Source of the DNA: an uncultured Megasphaera sp.
GTDB taxonomy: Bacteria; Bacillota; Negativicutes; Veillonellales; Megasphaeraceae
Assembly (NCBI GenBank): GCA_900540735.1
Contig: UQHB01000011.1
Location: 1 to 64,000, forward strand
Length of the DNA stretch: 64,000 bases
Direction of reading: 5' to 3'
A model generated the notes under the pieces. That model searched no databases and was not told where the DNA came from. It saw only the letters and a list, made by a program, of their open reading frames with translations. Numbering within the stretch: the stretch's first letter is position 1; every line of letters begins with the position of its first letter. The position numbers and the translations under genes were made by a program. Shown here in pieces: positions 36,346 to 43,333 of the stretch.

Positions 36346-36429
36346 ATGAATGTATTTGAAGCGTTAACACTGATGATTGCTTTTGCAACCTTAGTGGTTC
36401 TAATCATTTCAGAATGCAGACGAAAATAG
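36346..36429 (+). CDS. Holin-like small hydrophobic toxin (type I TA candidate)
   Basis: A 27-residue peptide beginning MNVFEALTLM, with a single hydrophobic helix rich in Ala, Leu, Val and Ile and a positively charged end (ECRRK). The pattern of a short polar start with E-A-L, a helix and a basic tail matches the putative holin-like toxin family (Hol_Tox) of Firmicutes type I systems. The ATG is six bases after AGGAGGTGA. It lies between two terminators with its own promoter, and an antisense RNA candidate overlaps its 3' untranslated region. Toxicity is inferred. Confidence 0.75.
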   Translation: MNVFEALTLMIAFATLVVLIISECRRK

Positions 36430-36456
36430 TATAAGCTAGAATTCGTTGCACGCATG

Positions 36457-36541
36457 AAAAAAAGCCATGCGTAGCACGGCTCCTCTTCAAGTAAATTATT
36501 ATGGGAGGAGAGCCGGTGCACAACTACCAGACTGTCCTTTC
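36457..36541 (-). ncRNA. Predicted antisense antitoxin RNA
   Basis: An approximately 85-base minus-strand RNA is predicted. The promoter lies at 36548-36576. The RNA contains a long hairpin (CACCGGCTC region with GAGCCGTGC). It ends at a terminator GCCGTGC-TAC-GCATGGC (36480 down to 36464) followed by seven T (36463-36457). It is complementary to the toxin mRNA's 3' region, downstream of the toxin stop, as in TxpA/RatA- and BsrG/SR4-type pairs. Confidence 0.65.
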
Positions 36542-36547
36542 TTTTAT

Positions 36548-36576
36548 ATTATACGTCATGCTCTGATTTTTCGCAA
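36548..36576 (-). promoter_or_regulatory. Promoter of the antisense RNA
   Basis: On the minus strand TTGCGA (36576-36571) is followed after exactly 17 bases by a perfect TATAAT (36553-36548). The start would be near 36541. Confidence 0.75.
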
Positions 36577-36590
36577 GGCGAGGCAATAGA

Positions 36591-36627
36591 AAACAGGATT
36601 TCTTCTAGAAGAAATCCTGTTTTTTTA
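36591..36627 (+). terminator. Terminator downstream of the toxin mRNA
   Basis: A perfect 30-base palindrome at 36592-36621 centred on TCTAGA (arms AACAGGATTTCTTCT and its complement), followed by TTTTTT. It can end the toxin mRNA past the antisense promoter. Confidence 0.9.
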
Positions 36628-36696
36628 TATTTCTCATGACTTTTTGTTAATCCTTTAGTATAATAAATTTATAGAATACGAAAGGGGATGGGTTAG

Positions 36697-37575
36697 ATGG
36701 TAAAAGCGTTGCTCTTATTATATGCTGTGTGGGGATTTAACTGGGTCGTCATGAAAGAAGCAACACTCTTTTTTCCGCCATTGACGTTTTCGAGCTTTCG
36801 CTTTGCGTCGGCTGCAGTCGTGCTATTACTCGTCAATGCGTGGTTGCGCCTGCCAATACCGCCGCGGCCATACTGGAAATGGATTGCCCTCACTGGTGTC
36901 TTACAGATTGGCTTTAACTTAGGAGCCGTACAAGTGAGTATCCAGTATTTAGATGCAGGCCTTGTAGCAGTCCTTAACTACAGTATGCCTGTGTGGATGG
37001 CTATTTTGGCATATTTCTTCTTAAATGAACCCTTGACGAAGCGGAAAATCGGCGGCATTGCAGCGTGCATGATTGGCATGTGCATTCTCATGAATATCCA
37101 AGGGGGCGGCAATTTTGCAGCGATTCTCTTAGCCTTGAGCGGTGCTATTGCTTGGGCTATTGCAGGCGTTATCATTAAGATTCAAAATGAAAAGCACGTC
37201 GGGCAAGGGTGCAACATGATTCAGTACACGACGTGGCAAATGGTAGCCGGTGCTATTTCCGTTTGCATTTACTCCCTTATTTTCGAAACGGGGACGATTA
37301 CGTGGAATGCCATGTCCGTAGCGTGCCTAGCCTATAATGGCGTGCTTGCATCGGCATTGGCTTTCTTCTTATGGAATTATATTTTGACGCACATGGAAGC
37401 AGGCAAAGCGTCGGTCGTCGTCTTAGGCGTGCCCGTCGTCGGCGTACTTTGCGGGATTCTCTTTTTAGGGGAACAGCCTGATTGGCATACGGCCTTAGGG
37501 ATGGTCTTAATCTTTGCGGGGATTCTCTTGATTGTTACCCAAGCAAATGCAATACGAAAGAAGGTAAAGGCATGA
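36697..37575 (+). CDS. EamA/DMT-family transporter
   Basis: A 292-residue permease with about ten transmembrane helices in two EamA repeats (LLYAVWGFNWVVMKEA at the start, GAIAWAIAGVIIKI opening the second). It is preceded by GGGGATGG before the ATG. Its stop overlaps the start of the CntK-like racemase gene (ATGA), so they form a translationally coupled pair. An EamA protein (CntI) exports pseudopaline in Pseudomonas, which makes export of a racemase product a reasonable guess. Confidence 0.88.
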   Translation: MVKALLLLYAVWGFNWVVMKEATLFFPPLTFSSFRFASAAVVLLLVNAWLRLPIPPRPYWKWIALTGVLQIGFNLGAVQVSIQYLDAGLVAVLNYSMPVWMAILAYFFLNEPLTKRKIGGIAACMIGMCILMNIQGGGNFAAILLALSGAIAWAIAGVIIKIQNEKHVGQGCNMIQYTTWQMVAGAISVCIYSLIFETGTITWNAMSVACLAYNGVLASALAFFLWNYILTHMEAGKASVVVLGVPVVGVLCGILFLGEQPDWHTALGMVLIFAGILLIVTQANAIRKKVKA

Positions 37576-38399
37576 ATATTCAATATGTCGTTGCCAATCC
37601 CAGTGGGAACGTAACGATATTAGTATTAAATCCAGTGGATAAAACATTACATAGTGCTGTAGCAGAACAGCTCTTGGCTCACGACAAGGCTGCTGAGCAA
37701 GTAGGCTATTTGACCATGGAAGAGGGCCAGCCCTTGCGCGTCGATATGATGGGCGGTGAGTTTTGCGGCAATGCGTCGCGGTCGTCTGCAGCCTATGCGT
37801 TGATGCTTTCCGGGCAGGAAACAGGCGAATATACTGTGTCTTGCTCAGGCTGTGATACGTTGCTGACAGCCCAAGCGAAATGCCGTTCTGATGGGGCCTA
37901 TGATGCATTCATTGAAATGCCTAGACCTGAGTCTGTGGAGGCAGTCCTCGTCGACGTTGGCGGTTTGCCGAGCCGTTTTTACCGCGTCGATTTACCAGGT
38001 ATCGTCCATTTTGTCCATACAGTCTTAGATATTGACCATGTAGACAAGGAACAGTTGTGGCAGGCCGTGTACGACTATGCGAAAGACGAAGGGTACGAAG
38101 CGTTTGGGCTCATCTTGTTTGACCCAAGACAGCTGAAAATGATACCGGCTGTGTACGTAACGGCGACGGATACGATCTATTGGGAAAATAGCTGCGGCAG
38201 TGGCTCGGCGGCTGTAGCGGCAACGCTCGCTGTCCTTGGCAAACGGGATGTGTCGTGCAAAATTGCTCAGCCTGGCGGCACGATTGAGATTGCGGCCACG
38301 GTCAATGCAGAAAAAGAACTGGAACGTGTGTATATTGGCGGACCAGTGACTTTTAGTGATGTCAAAGAGGCGATAATTCGCACTGCGCGTAGTTTGTAA
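37572..38399 (+). CDS. CntK-like amino acid racemase (DapF fold, histidine racemase family)
   Basis: A 275-residue diaminopimelate epimerase-fold protein. The two catalytic cysteines are expected at C65 (GGEFCGNAS) and C208 (WENSCGSGSA). From memory, NPSGNVTILV, EQVGY, the SGC motif and AQPGG match Staphylococcus CntK, the histidine racemase of staphylopine synthesis, more closely than DapF or PhzF. No cntL-like or cntM-like gene is present in the window, so a complete opine metallophore is not made here. Coupled to an EamA permease. D-histidine or another D-amino acid as product is inference. Confidence 0.8.
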   Translation: MNIQYVVANPSGNVTILVLNPVDKTLHSAVAEQLLAHDKAAEQVGYLTMEEGQPLRVDMMGGEFCGNASRSSAAYALMLSGQETGEYTVSCSGCDTLLTAQAKCRSDGAYDAFIEMPRPESVEAVLVDVGGLPSRFYRVDLPGIVHFVHTVLDIDHVDKEQLWQAVYDYAKDEGYEAFGLILFDPRQLKMIPAVYVTATDTIYWENSCGSGSAAVAATLAVLGKRDVSCKIAQPGGTIEIAATVNAEKELERVYIGGPVTFSDVKEAIIRTARSL

Positions 38400-38472
38400 C
38401 ATCATAAAATACTTGCATAATCGATACGACTATTTTGTGAAAACGTTTTACTTTTACAACCCTTTGATTTAG

Positions 38473-38509
38473 AATAGAAGTGTATGAATGGATACACTTC
38501 TATTTTTTT
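38473..38509 (+). terminator. Terminator after the racemase gene
   Basis: A perfect 13-base stem: AATAGAAGTGTAT (38473-38485) with ATACACTTCTATT (38492-38504), then TTTTT. It ends 20 bases before the aldo/keto reductase-like gene. Confidence 0.88.
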
Positions 38510-38529
38510 AGGAAAAGAAGGGATACACT

Positions 38530-39450
38530 ATGAAACAACGTGTATTAGGCCAGAACCTCACTGTTTCGGCCATTGGATATAGTTTGCATGGACTTATGGA
38601 TAAACACGGTCGTATTGATGAAGCTACGGCAATCCAGCAGATTCAAGATGCTGTTGCGCAGGGCATTACCTTTATGGATGCGAGCGACGGCAACGATACG
38701 ACAGCGCAGGAACAACTCTTTGGGAAAGCCTTAGGGAGTGCCCGAAAGGATGTCGTCCTCGCTGCCGGGAGTCCGACGAGTATTACTTCGGCTGATGATT
38801 TGAGGCACGCTGTAGATGCGACGCTTACACGGCTAAACACGGATTGGCTTGATTTATTTTACGTCCGCGATGATGCTATGAATTTATCACCAGAAGTAGT
38901 CGCAGGGATTATGAAGGACGAAAAGGAGGCCGGGAAAATCCGCCATTGGGGTATAACGACTGGATTGCCTCTTTATATTGAACGGGCCCATTCAATTTGC
39001 TCTGTAACGGCTGTTGCTGAACCCTTTTCCATGATGGTTCGCTGGAATGAAGCTATGTTTCCTGTTTTAAAACGCCTTCACATTGGCTTAGTAGCTTATG
39101 CGCCCTTGGCTTTAGGCGGTAATTCGCGGTGCTACATGGGCGTGAGTGAATACGACAAGAAAGTGGCTTTTCGCTTGCGCATGATGAAATACACCAAGTC
39201 CGGTACGCCGGAAGAACGGGCTCTTGTGTCACTCATTACGAAACTTGCCCAAGAAAAATCGGTCACAACTAGCGATATTGCCTTAGCTTGGGTGTTGCGG
39301 AAAGAACCGTGGATTGTGCCTGTCCAAGGGGCTGCTACGAGTGCAGAACTGGCAGACATCGTCAAGGCTCCGGACGTGACCCTCTCGGCTAATGATATGA
39401 ATACTTTTGCCTTGCAGTTAGGGGCGACACATTTTGATGTAACCGTGTAG
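38530..39450 (+). CDS. Aldo/keto reductase fold protein lacking the catalytic tetrad
   Basis: A 306-residue TIM-barrel protein aligned along its length with the AKR family (MKQRVLGQNLTVSAIGYS, then LTRLNTDWLDLFYV). Of the four catalytic residues only D50 remains (FMDAS). The Tyr position reads N55, the Lys position G80 (VVLAAGS) and the His position R113 (LFYVRDD). The alignment around these sites needs no gaps, so the losses look real. It may be non-catalytic or use different chemistry. Twenty-six bases before the threonine aldolase gene, probably cotranscribed. Confidence 0.85.
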   Translation: MKQRVLGQNLTVSAIGYSLHGLMDKHGRIDEATAIQQIQDAVAQGITFMDASDGNDTTAQEQLFGKALGSARKDVVLAAGSPTSITSADDLRHAVDATLTRLNTDWLDLFYVRDDAMNLSPEVVAGIMKDEKEAGKIRHWGITTGLPLYIERAHSICSVTAVAEPFSMMVRWNEAMFPVLKRLHIGLVAYAPLALGGNSRCYMGVSEYDKKVAFRLRMMKYTKSGTPEERALVSLITKLAQEKSVTTSDIALAWVLRKEPWIVPVQGAATSAELADIVKAPDVTLSANDMNTFALQLGATHFDVTV

Positions 39451-39476
39451 ACTTTACGTCTCAAGGAGGGAGTACA

Positions 39477-40520
39477 ATGATTCCCGTAGAAGAAAAGATT
39501 TCCTTTGCATCTGATTATTTGGAAGGCGCCCATCCGGATGTGATGAACCGTTTAGTGACGACGAATTTACTCAAATCACCGGGCTATGGGAGCGATTCCT
39601 TTTCGGCCGCAGCGAGCCAGAAAATCTTAGAGGCTTGCTCCTGTCCCAATGGGGCTGTCTATTTCTTGTCCGGCGGCACACAGACGAATGTCACCGTCAT
39701 CGATGCTTTGTTGCCCCAGTATGAAGGGGCCATGGCTGCCGAAAGTGGGCACATCAGCGTCCATGAAGCCGGGGCTATTGAAGTGAGCGGCCATAAGGTC
39801 TTGACCTTGCCCAGTCATGCCGGGAAAGTGGACCCTGCAGAAGTAGAGGCCTATATTGACAGCCTCCAGCATGATGAAAACCACGACCACATGGTCATGC
39901 CGGGGCTCCTATATATTTCGCAGCCTACGGAATTTGGTACGCTCTATACGAAGGCTGAGCTCACGGCATTAAGCAAGATTTGTCATGACCGCGGCGTAAA
40001 ACTCTACGTCGACGGCGCGCGTTTGGCCTATGCCTTAGCTGCTGAAACAAACGATGTTACCTTGGCGGACTTAGGCGCATGCTGTGATGCCTTTTATATT
40101 GGCGGTACAAAGTGTGGTGCCCTCTTTGGCGAAGCTGTCGTATTGCCGCAGAAAGACTTGATTCCTCATTTCTTTACGATTATTAAACAGCATGGAGCTC
40201 TCTTTGCAAAGGGGCGGATTTTAGGTGTCCAATTTGATGAACTTTTTACGAATGACCTTTATTACCGCCTGGGCAAACCGGCTATCGTAGCAGCACGGCG
40301 TATCCAAGATACGCTCGAAGAAAAAGGCTATACTTTGCTCTTTCGCTCGCCAACGAACCAAGTCTTCGTCATCATGGACAATGATGTCATGAAGGTCTTG
40401 CAAGAAAAGGTGGAATTTAGCTATTGGGAAGCGTACGATGTAACGCATACAGTCGTCCGTTTTGCGACGAGCTGGGCCACGACCGTTGCCGATGTGGAAC
40501 GCCTCCAAAGTGCTTTATAA
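39477..40520 (+). CDS. ltaE: Low-specificity L-threonine aldolase
   Basis: A 347-residue PLP-dependent lyase splitting threonine to glycine and acetaldehyde. LYVDGARLAYALAA binds PLP and FYIGGTKCGALFGEA contains the Schiff-base lysine. Length is normal. AAGGAGGGA lies before the ATG. Confidence 0.92.
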   Translation: MIPVEEKISFASDYLEGAHPDVMNRLVTTNLLKSPGYGSDSFSAAASQKILEACSCPNGAVYFLSGGTQTNVTVIDALLPQYEGAMAAESGHISVHEAGAIEVSGHKVLTLPSHAGKVDPAEVEAYIDSLQHDENHDHMVMPGLLYISQPTEFGTLYTKAELTALSKICHDRGVKLYVDGARLAYALAAETNDVTLADLGACCDAFYIGGTKCGALFGEAVVLPQKDLIPHFFTIIKQHGALFAKGRILGVQFDELFTNDLYYRLGKPAIVAARRIQDTLEEKGYTLLFRSPTNQVFVIMDNDVMKVLQEKVEFSYWEAYDVTHTVVRFATSWATTVADVERLQSAL

Positions 40521-40536
40521 CATAATATATATAACA

Positions 40537-40566
40537 AGCCCTTGCGTTATTTCGCAAGGGCTGTTT
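40537..40566. terminator. Bidirectional terminator between ltaE and the YgbA-family gene
   Basis: AGCCCTTGCG (40537-40546) pairs with CGCAAGGGCT (40553-40562) around TTATTT. GTTTT follows on the plus strand. The loop holds the stop codon of the minus-strand gene. Confidence 0.82.
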
Positions 40567-40876
40567 TAGCTTGAATATAGAGATGATACAAAGCCAGGCG
40601 CAGTGCGTGCCAGAGCATACGCGGGCCGCTGTAGCGCATGACGTTGCGGATTTCTTCTTGCCGCTTCGGTGCGTAACAATGAGTAGGGCAGGTACTGCAA
40701 AAGGTCTTCGTCGCCATGTGGGGACAGTGGGCGACTCGTTTTTGGACGTATTGCCATAAGTCTTCACAGTCCGAGCATAAGCCTTTTTTCGTGTGATGTT
40801 TGCCGTGGCAGTAGATTTCCAGCATTAAATGGACTGTGTGGAGTTCATGCTGTCGTTTTTCTTCGACTGTTGCCAT
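40547..40876 (-). CDS. ygbA: YgbA-family (nitrous oxide-stimulated promoter) protein
   Basis: A 109-residue cytoplasmic protein. Seven cysteines at 23, 34, 37, 51, 60, 63 and 67, with LCSDCEDL, HCPHM and CSTCPTHCY, followed by the highly conserved RNVMRYSGPRM, match the YgbA family. In Escherichia coli ygbA is controlled by the nitric-oxide sensor NsrR; the biochemical function is not established. The cysteine pattern suggests metal or Fe-S binding. An upstream iron-box-like sequence lies at 40917-40940. Confidence 0.85.
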   Translation of the reverse strand: MATVEEKRQHELHTVHLMLEIYCHGKHHTKKGLCSDCEDLWQYVQKRVAHCPHMATKTFCSTCPTHCYAPKRQEEIRNVMRYSGPRMLWHALRLALYHLYIQAKTALAK

Positions 40877-40916
40877 ATTTTACCAATACCTCCTAAGAAA
40901 AATATTTTGTATATAC

Positions 40917-40940
40917 CATAATGATAATGCATATTATTGG
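40917..40940. promoter_or_regulatory. Fur-box-like dyad upstream of ygbA
   Basis: CATAAT GATAAT GCAT ATTATT forms two direct NATAAT hexamers plus an inverted one, close to the classical Fur box but with a longer centre. It lies about 40 bases from the ygbA start. Confidence 0.4.
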
Positions 40941-40941
40941 C

Positions 40942-40990
40942 TGTGATATGATTGTGACTCATTGTATACCCCCCTTTTACACGATTGTGA
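40942..40990 (+). promoter_or_regulatory. Three phased TGTGA repeats upstream of the GDPD gene
   Basis: TGTGA starts at 40942, 40953 and 40986: intervals of 11 and 33 bases, i.e. whole helical turns. The last two are part of GATTGTGA. They precede the promoter at 41024 and may be activator sites. Confidence 0.35.
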
Positions 40991-41023
40991 TACATAGTTT
41001 ACATATCTTTCGTAAAATAATGT

Positions 41024-41053
41024 TTGTAATGAATAGAGAATTTGCGATATAAT
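41024..41053 (+). promoter_or_regulatory. Promoter of the GDPD-AGCS operon
   Basis: TTGTAA (41024-41029), 18 bases, TATAAT (41048-41053), leaving a leader of about 65 bases. Confidence 0.55.
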
Positions 41054-41126
41054 TATCTTGTTATACATTATAAATTGCAACGTATTTCAGCAATAGCGAT
41101 GAAATACAGAAAAGGAGTGTATTATT

Positions 41127-41852
41127 TTGAAAAATTTTGCACATCGTGGCTTTAGTGGCGCCTATCCGGAAAACACTATGATTGCCTTTCAAAAGGCTTT
41201 AGAAGCCGGTGCCGATGGCATTGAAATGGATGTCCAATTGACGAAAGATGGCCAGCTCGTCGTCATCCATGATGAACGGGTCGACCGCACGACCAATGGG
41301 ACAGGCTTTGTCCGGGACTTTACGTTAGATGAACTGAAGCAGTTAGATGCATCGTATCTCTACAAGGATAAGACCGGTGTCGTTGCTATTCCAACCTTTG
41401 ACGAATATTGCAACTGGGTCAAAGACACGCCGCTCGTGACGAACGTAGAATTAAAAACCGGTGTCTATCCTTATCCGGGCATTGAAGAAAAAGTCTGGGC
41501 TATGTTGCAGCAGTATCATCTGGAAGATAAGGTCATCATTTCTAGCTTTAACCATTATAGCATATTACACATGAAAAAGATTGCGCCAAATGTAAAATAT
41601 GGTTTATTAACAGAAACGTGGCTCGTCAATCCCGGCGCATACACGAAAGCCTTAGGCGTAGCGTGCTATCATCCCTATTATGGCAGCTTGACAGATGATG
41701 TCATTGACGAACTCCAAGCACAGGGCATTGAAATCAACACCTTTACAGTGAACGACGAAAACGCTGTGAAACGGTTATTGGCGAAAAAAATTGATATCGT
41801 CATTGGGAATTTCCCGGATATGGTAGGACGTGTCCTCAAAGGAGAAGCATAA
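41127..41852 (+). CDS. ugpQ: Glycerophosphodiester phosphodiesterase
   Basis: A 241-residue cytoplasmic enzyme releasing glycerol 3-phosphate from deacylated phospholipids. AHRGFSGAYPENTM holds the first catalytic histidine and metal Glu; DGIEMDVQLTKDGQLVVIHDE holds the Glu-x-Asp pair and second histidine (quoted from two adjacent motifs). The start is TTG at 41127, nine bases after AAGGAG. The stop overlaps the next ATG by one base. Confidence 0.92.
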   Translation: MKNFAHRGFSGAYPENTMIAFQKALEAGADGIEMDVQLTKDGQLVVIHDERVDRTTNGTGFVRDFTLDELKQLDASYLYKDKTGVVAIPTFDEYCNWVKDTPLVTNVELKTGVYPYPGIEEKVWAMLQQYHLEDKVIISSFNHYSILHMKKIAPNVKYGLLTETWLVNPGAYTKALGVACYHPYYGSLTDDVIDELQAQGIEINTFTVNDENAVKRLLAKKIDIVIGNFPDMVGRVLKGEA

Positions 41853-43210
41853 TGGATGGATTAGAACAGTTAGTCTTGTGGTTAAACTCGATTTTATGGG
41901 GCAAATGGCTCGTCTATGTGCTCTTATTCTTAGGTATTTTATATACCTTTGCCAATGGCTTCATCCAAGTACGGCATTTTCCGTTCATCATTCGCCGTAC
42001 TTTAATTGATTCTTTTAAAAGCCGTCATGAAGATAAAGGGAACGGCTCCATTTCGACCTTTAAGGCCATGATGGTTACCCTCGCCGGGAACGTTGGCGGC
42101 GGCAACGTCGTCGGTGTCGCTACGGCTATTGTCTCCGGTGGCATGGGCGCAGTCTTTTGGATGTGGTTCGCTGCCTTCTTTGGCATGGCTTTGAAATACG
42201 GCGAAATCGTCTTATCCCAGATGTATCGCGGCAAAGATGCAGACGGCAACCTCTTGAGCGGCCCAATGTATTACATTCGCGACGGCCTCAAGATGCCTTG
42301 GCTCGGCGTAGTCATTGCCATTTTGATGTGTACGAAAATGATGGGGGCCAACCTGGTCCAATCGAATACGATTGCAGGCATCCTCAATTCTAACTATGGC
42401 GTACCAAACTACATGACCGGTATTGTTCTCATTGTCTTGCTCTTATGCATTACCTTAGGCGGCTTGAAACGGTTAGCGAATGTCGCCATGAACTTAGTAC
42501 CGACTATGTCCATTTTGTACGTTGCTATTGGGATTTTAGTCTTGTTACTGAATATTACGAATGTACCTCATGTTATTTATACGATTTTCACGCAAGCTTG
42601 GTCTTTTGAATCCGCTGCTGGCGGTACAGGCGGTTACGTCATTGCTAAAGCTATGCAATACGGCATTTCTCGCGGCATGTATTCTAACGAAGCCGGTGAA
42701 GGGACTGCGCCCTTTGCTCATGGTTGTTCTATCGTGCCTCATCCGGTCGATGAAGGGATTACAGGCGTTACAGAAGTATTCGTCGATACGATCATTATTT
42801 GCAGCATTACCGCTCTCGTTTGTGGCGTAACCGGCATGGATGGTAAGAACGGTGTATCGCCGACGGTTATGGCTTTAACGGGCTTTGGTACCGTTTGGGA
42901 ACCGCTGAAACACGTCGGGACCTTTGCGCTCTTGCTCTTCTGCTTTACGACCTTAATGGGTCAGTGGTGGAATGCAGCAAAAAGCTTTACCTACGCCTTC
43001 GGTACGAAAGTCACGAATGTCATTAAATACATTTTCCCATTCTTGTGCATTATTGGCACCTTAGGGAAAATCAACTTAGTCTGGGGCGTACAGGACTTAG
43101 CTATGGGCCTCGTCATCATTCCGAACATGATTGCCCTCTTGATTTTGTTCCCGCAAGTCCGGGCTAAGACGAAAGAATACTTTAGCAATCCTAAATATTA
43201 TAACCATTAA
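41852..43210 (+). CDS. Sodium:alanine/glycine symporter (AGCS family)
   Basis: A 452-residue membrane protein with about eleven helices. GNVGGGNVVGVATAI and SNEAGEGTAPFAHG are the AGCS substrate and sodium-site motifs. It imports alanine or glycine with Na+. Coupled to the upstream phosphodiesterase by a TAATG overlap. The 17-residue C-terminal tail is cytoplasmic and basic. Confidence 0.93.
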   Translation: MDGLEQLVLWLNSILWGKWLVYVLLFLGILYTFANGFIQVRHFPFIIRRTLIDSFKSRHEDKGNGSISTFKAMMVTLAGNVGGGNVVGVATAIVSGGMGAVFWMWFAAFFGMALKYGEIVLSQMYRGKDADGNLLSGPMYYIRDGLKMPWLGVVIAILMCTKMMGANLVQSNTIAGILNSNYGVPNYMTGIVLIVLLLCITLGGLKRLANVAMNLVPTMSILYVAIGILVLLLNITNVPHVIYTIFTQAWSFESAAGGTGGYVIAKAMQYGISRGMYSNEAGEGTAPFAHGCSIVPHPVDEGITGVTEVFVDTIIICSITALVCGVTGMDGKNGVSPTVMALTGFGTVWEPLKHVGTFALLLFCFTTLMGQWWNAAKSFTYAFGTKVTNVIKYIFPFLCIIGTLGKINLVWGVQDLAMGLVIIPNMIALLILFPQVRAKTKEYFSNPKYYNH

Positions 43211-43222
43211 GTATATCTTACG

Positions 43223-43258
43223 AACGCTTTCTTCCTGTTAGGGGGGAAGCGTTTTTTT
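43223..43258 (+). terminator. Terminator after the alanine symporter
   Basis: AACGCTT (43223-43229) pairs with AAGCGTT (43247-43253), extended by TCC/GGA pairs, then TTTTT. Confidence 0.75.
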
Positions 43259-43333
43259 CTATCTAAATATTGACGAAGACGGCCTATCGTGTCTATAATG
43301 AAATTCAATACAATAGACGAAGGGGGCCGAGTC

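Noticed and set aside
36261..36521. An 86-codon minus-strand ORF across the toxin locus
   Set aside because: It lies opposite the toxin ORF, has no ribosome site, and its presumed promoter transcript terminates near 36457, before most of it.
36177..36696. CRISPR-like or IS-like repeats around the short hairpins
   Set aside because: The repeats are single hairpins explained as terminators and RNA elements; there are no regularly spaced repeats or transposase.
43259..43333. Cobalamin riboswitch before cobQ
   Set aside because: The gap is too short and I found no B12-box-like sequence.
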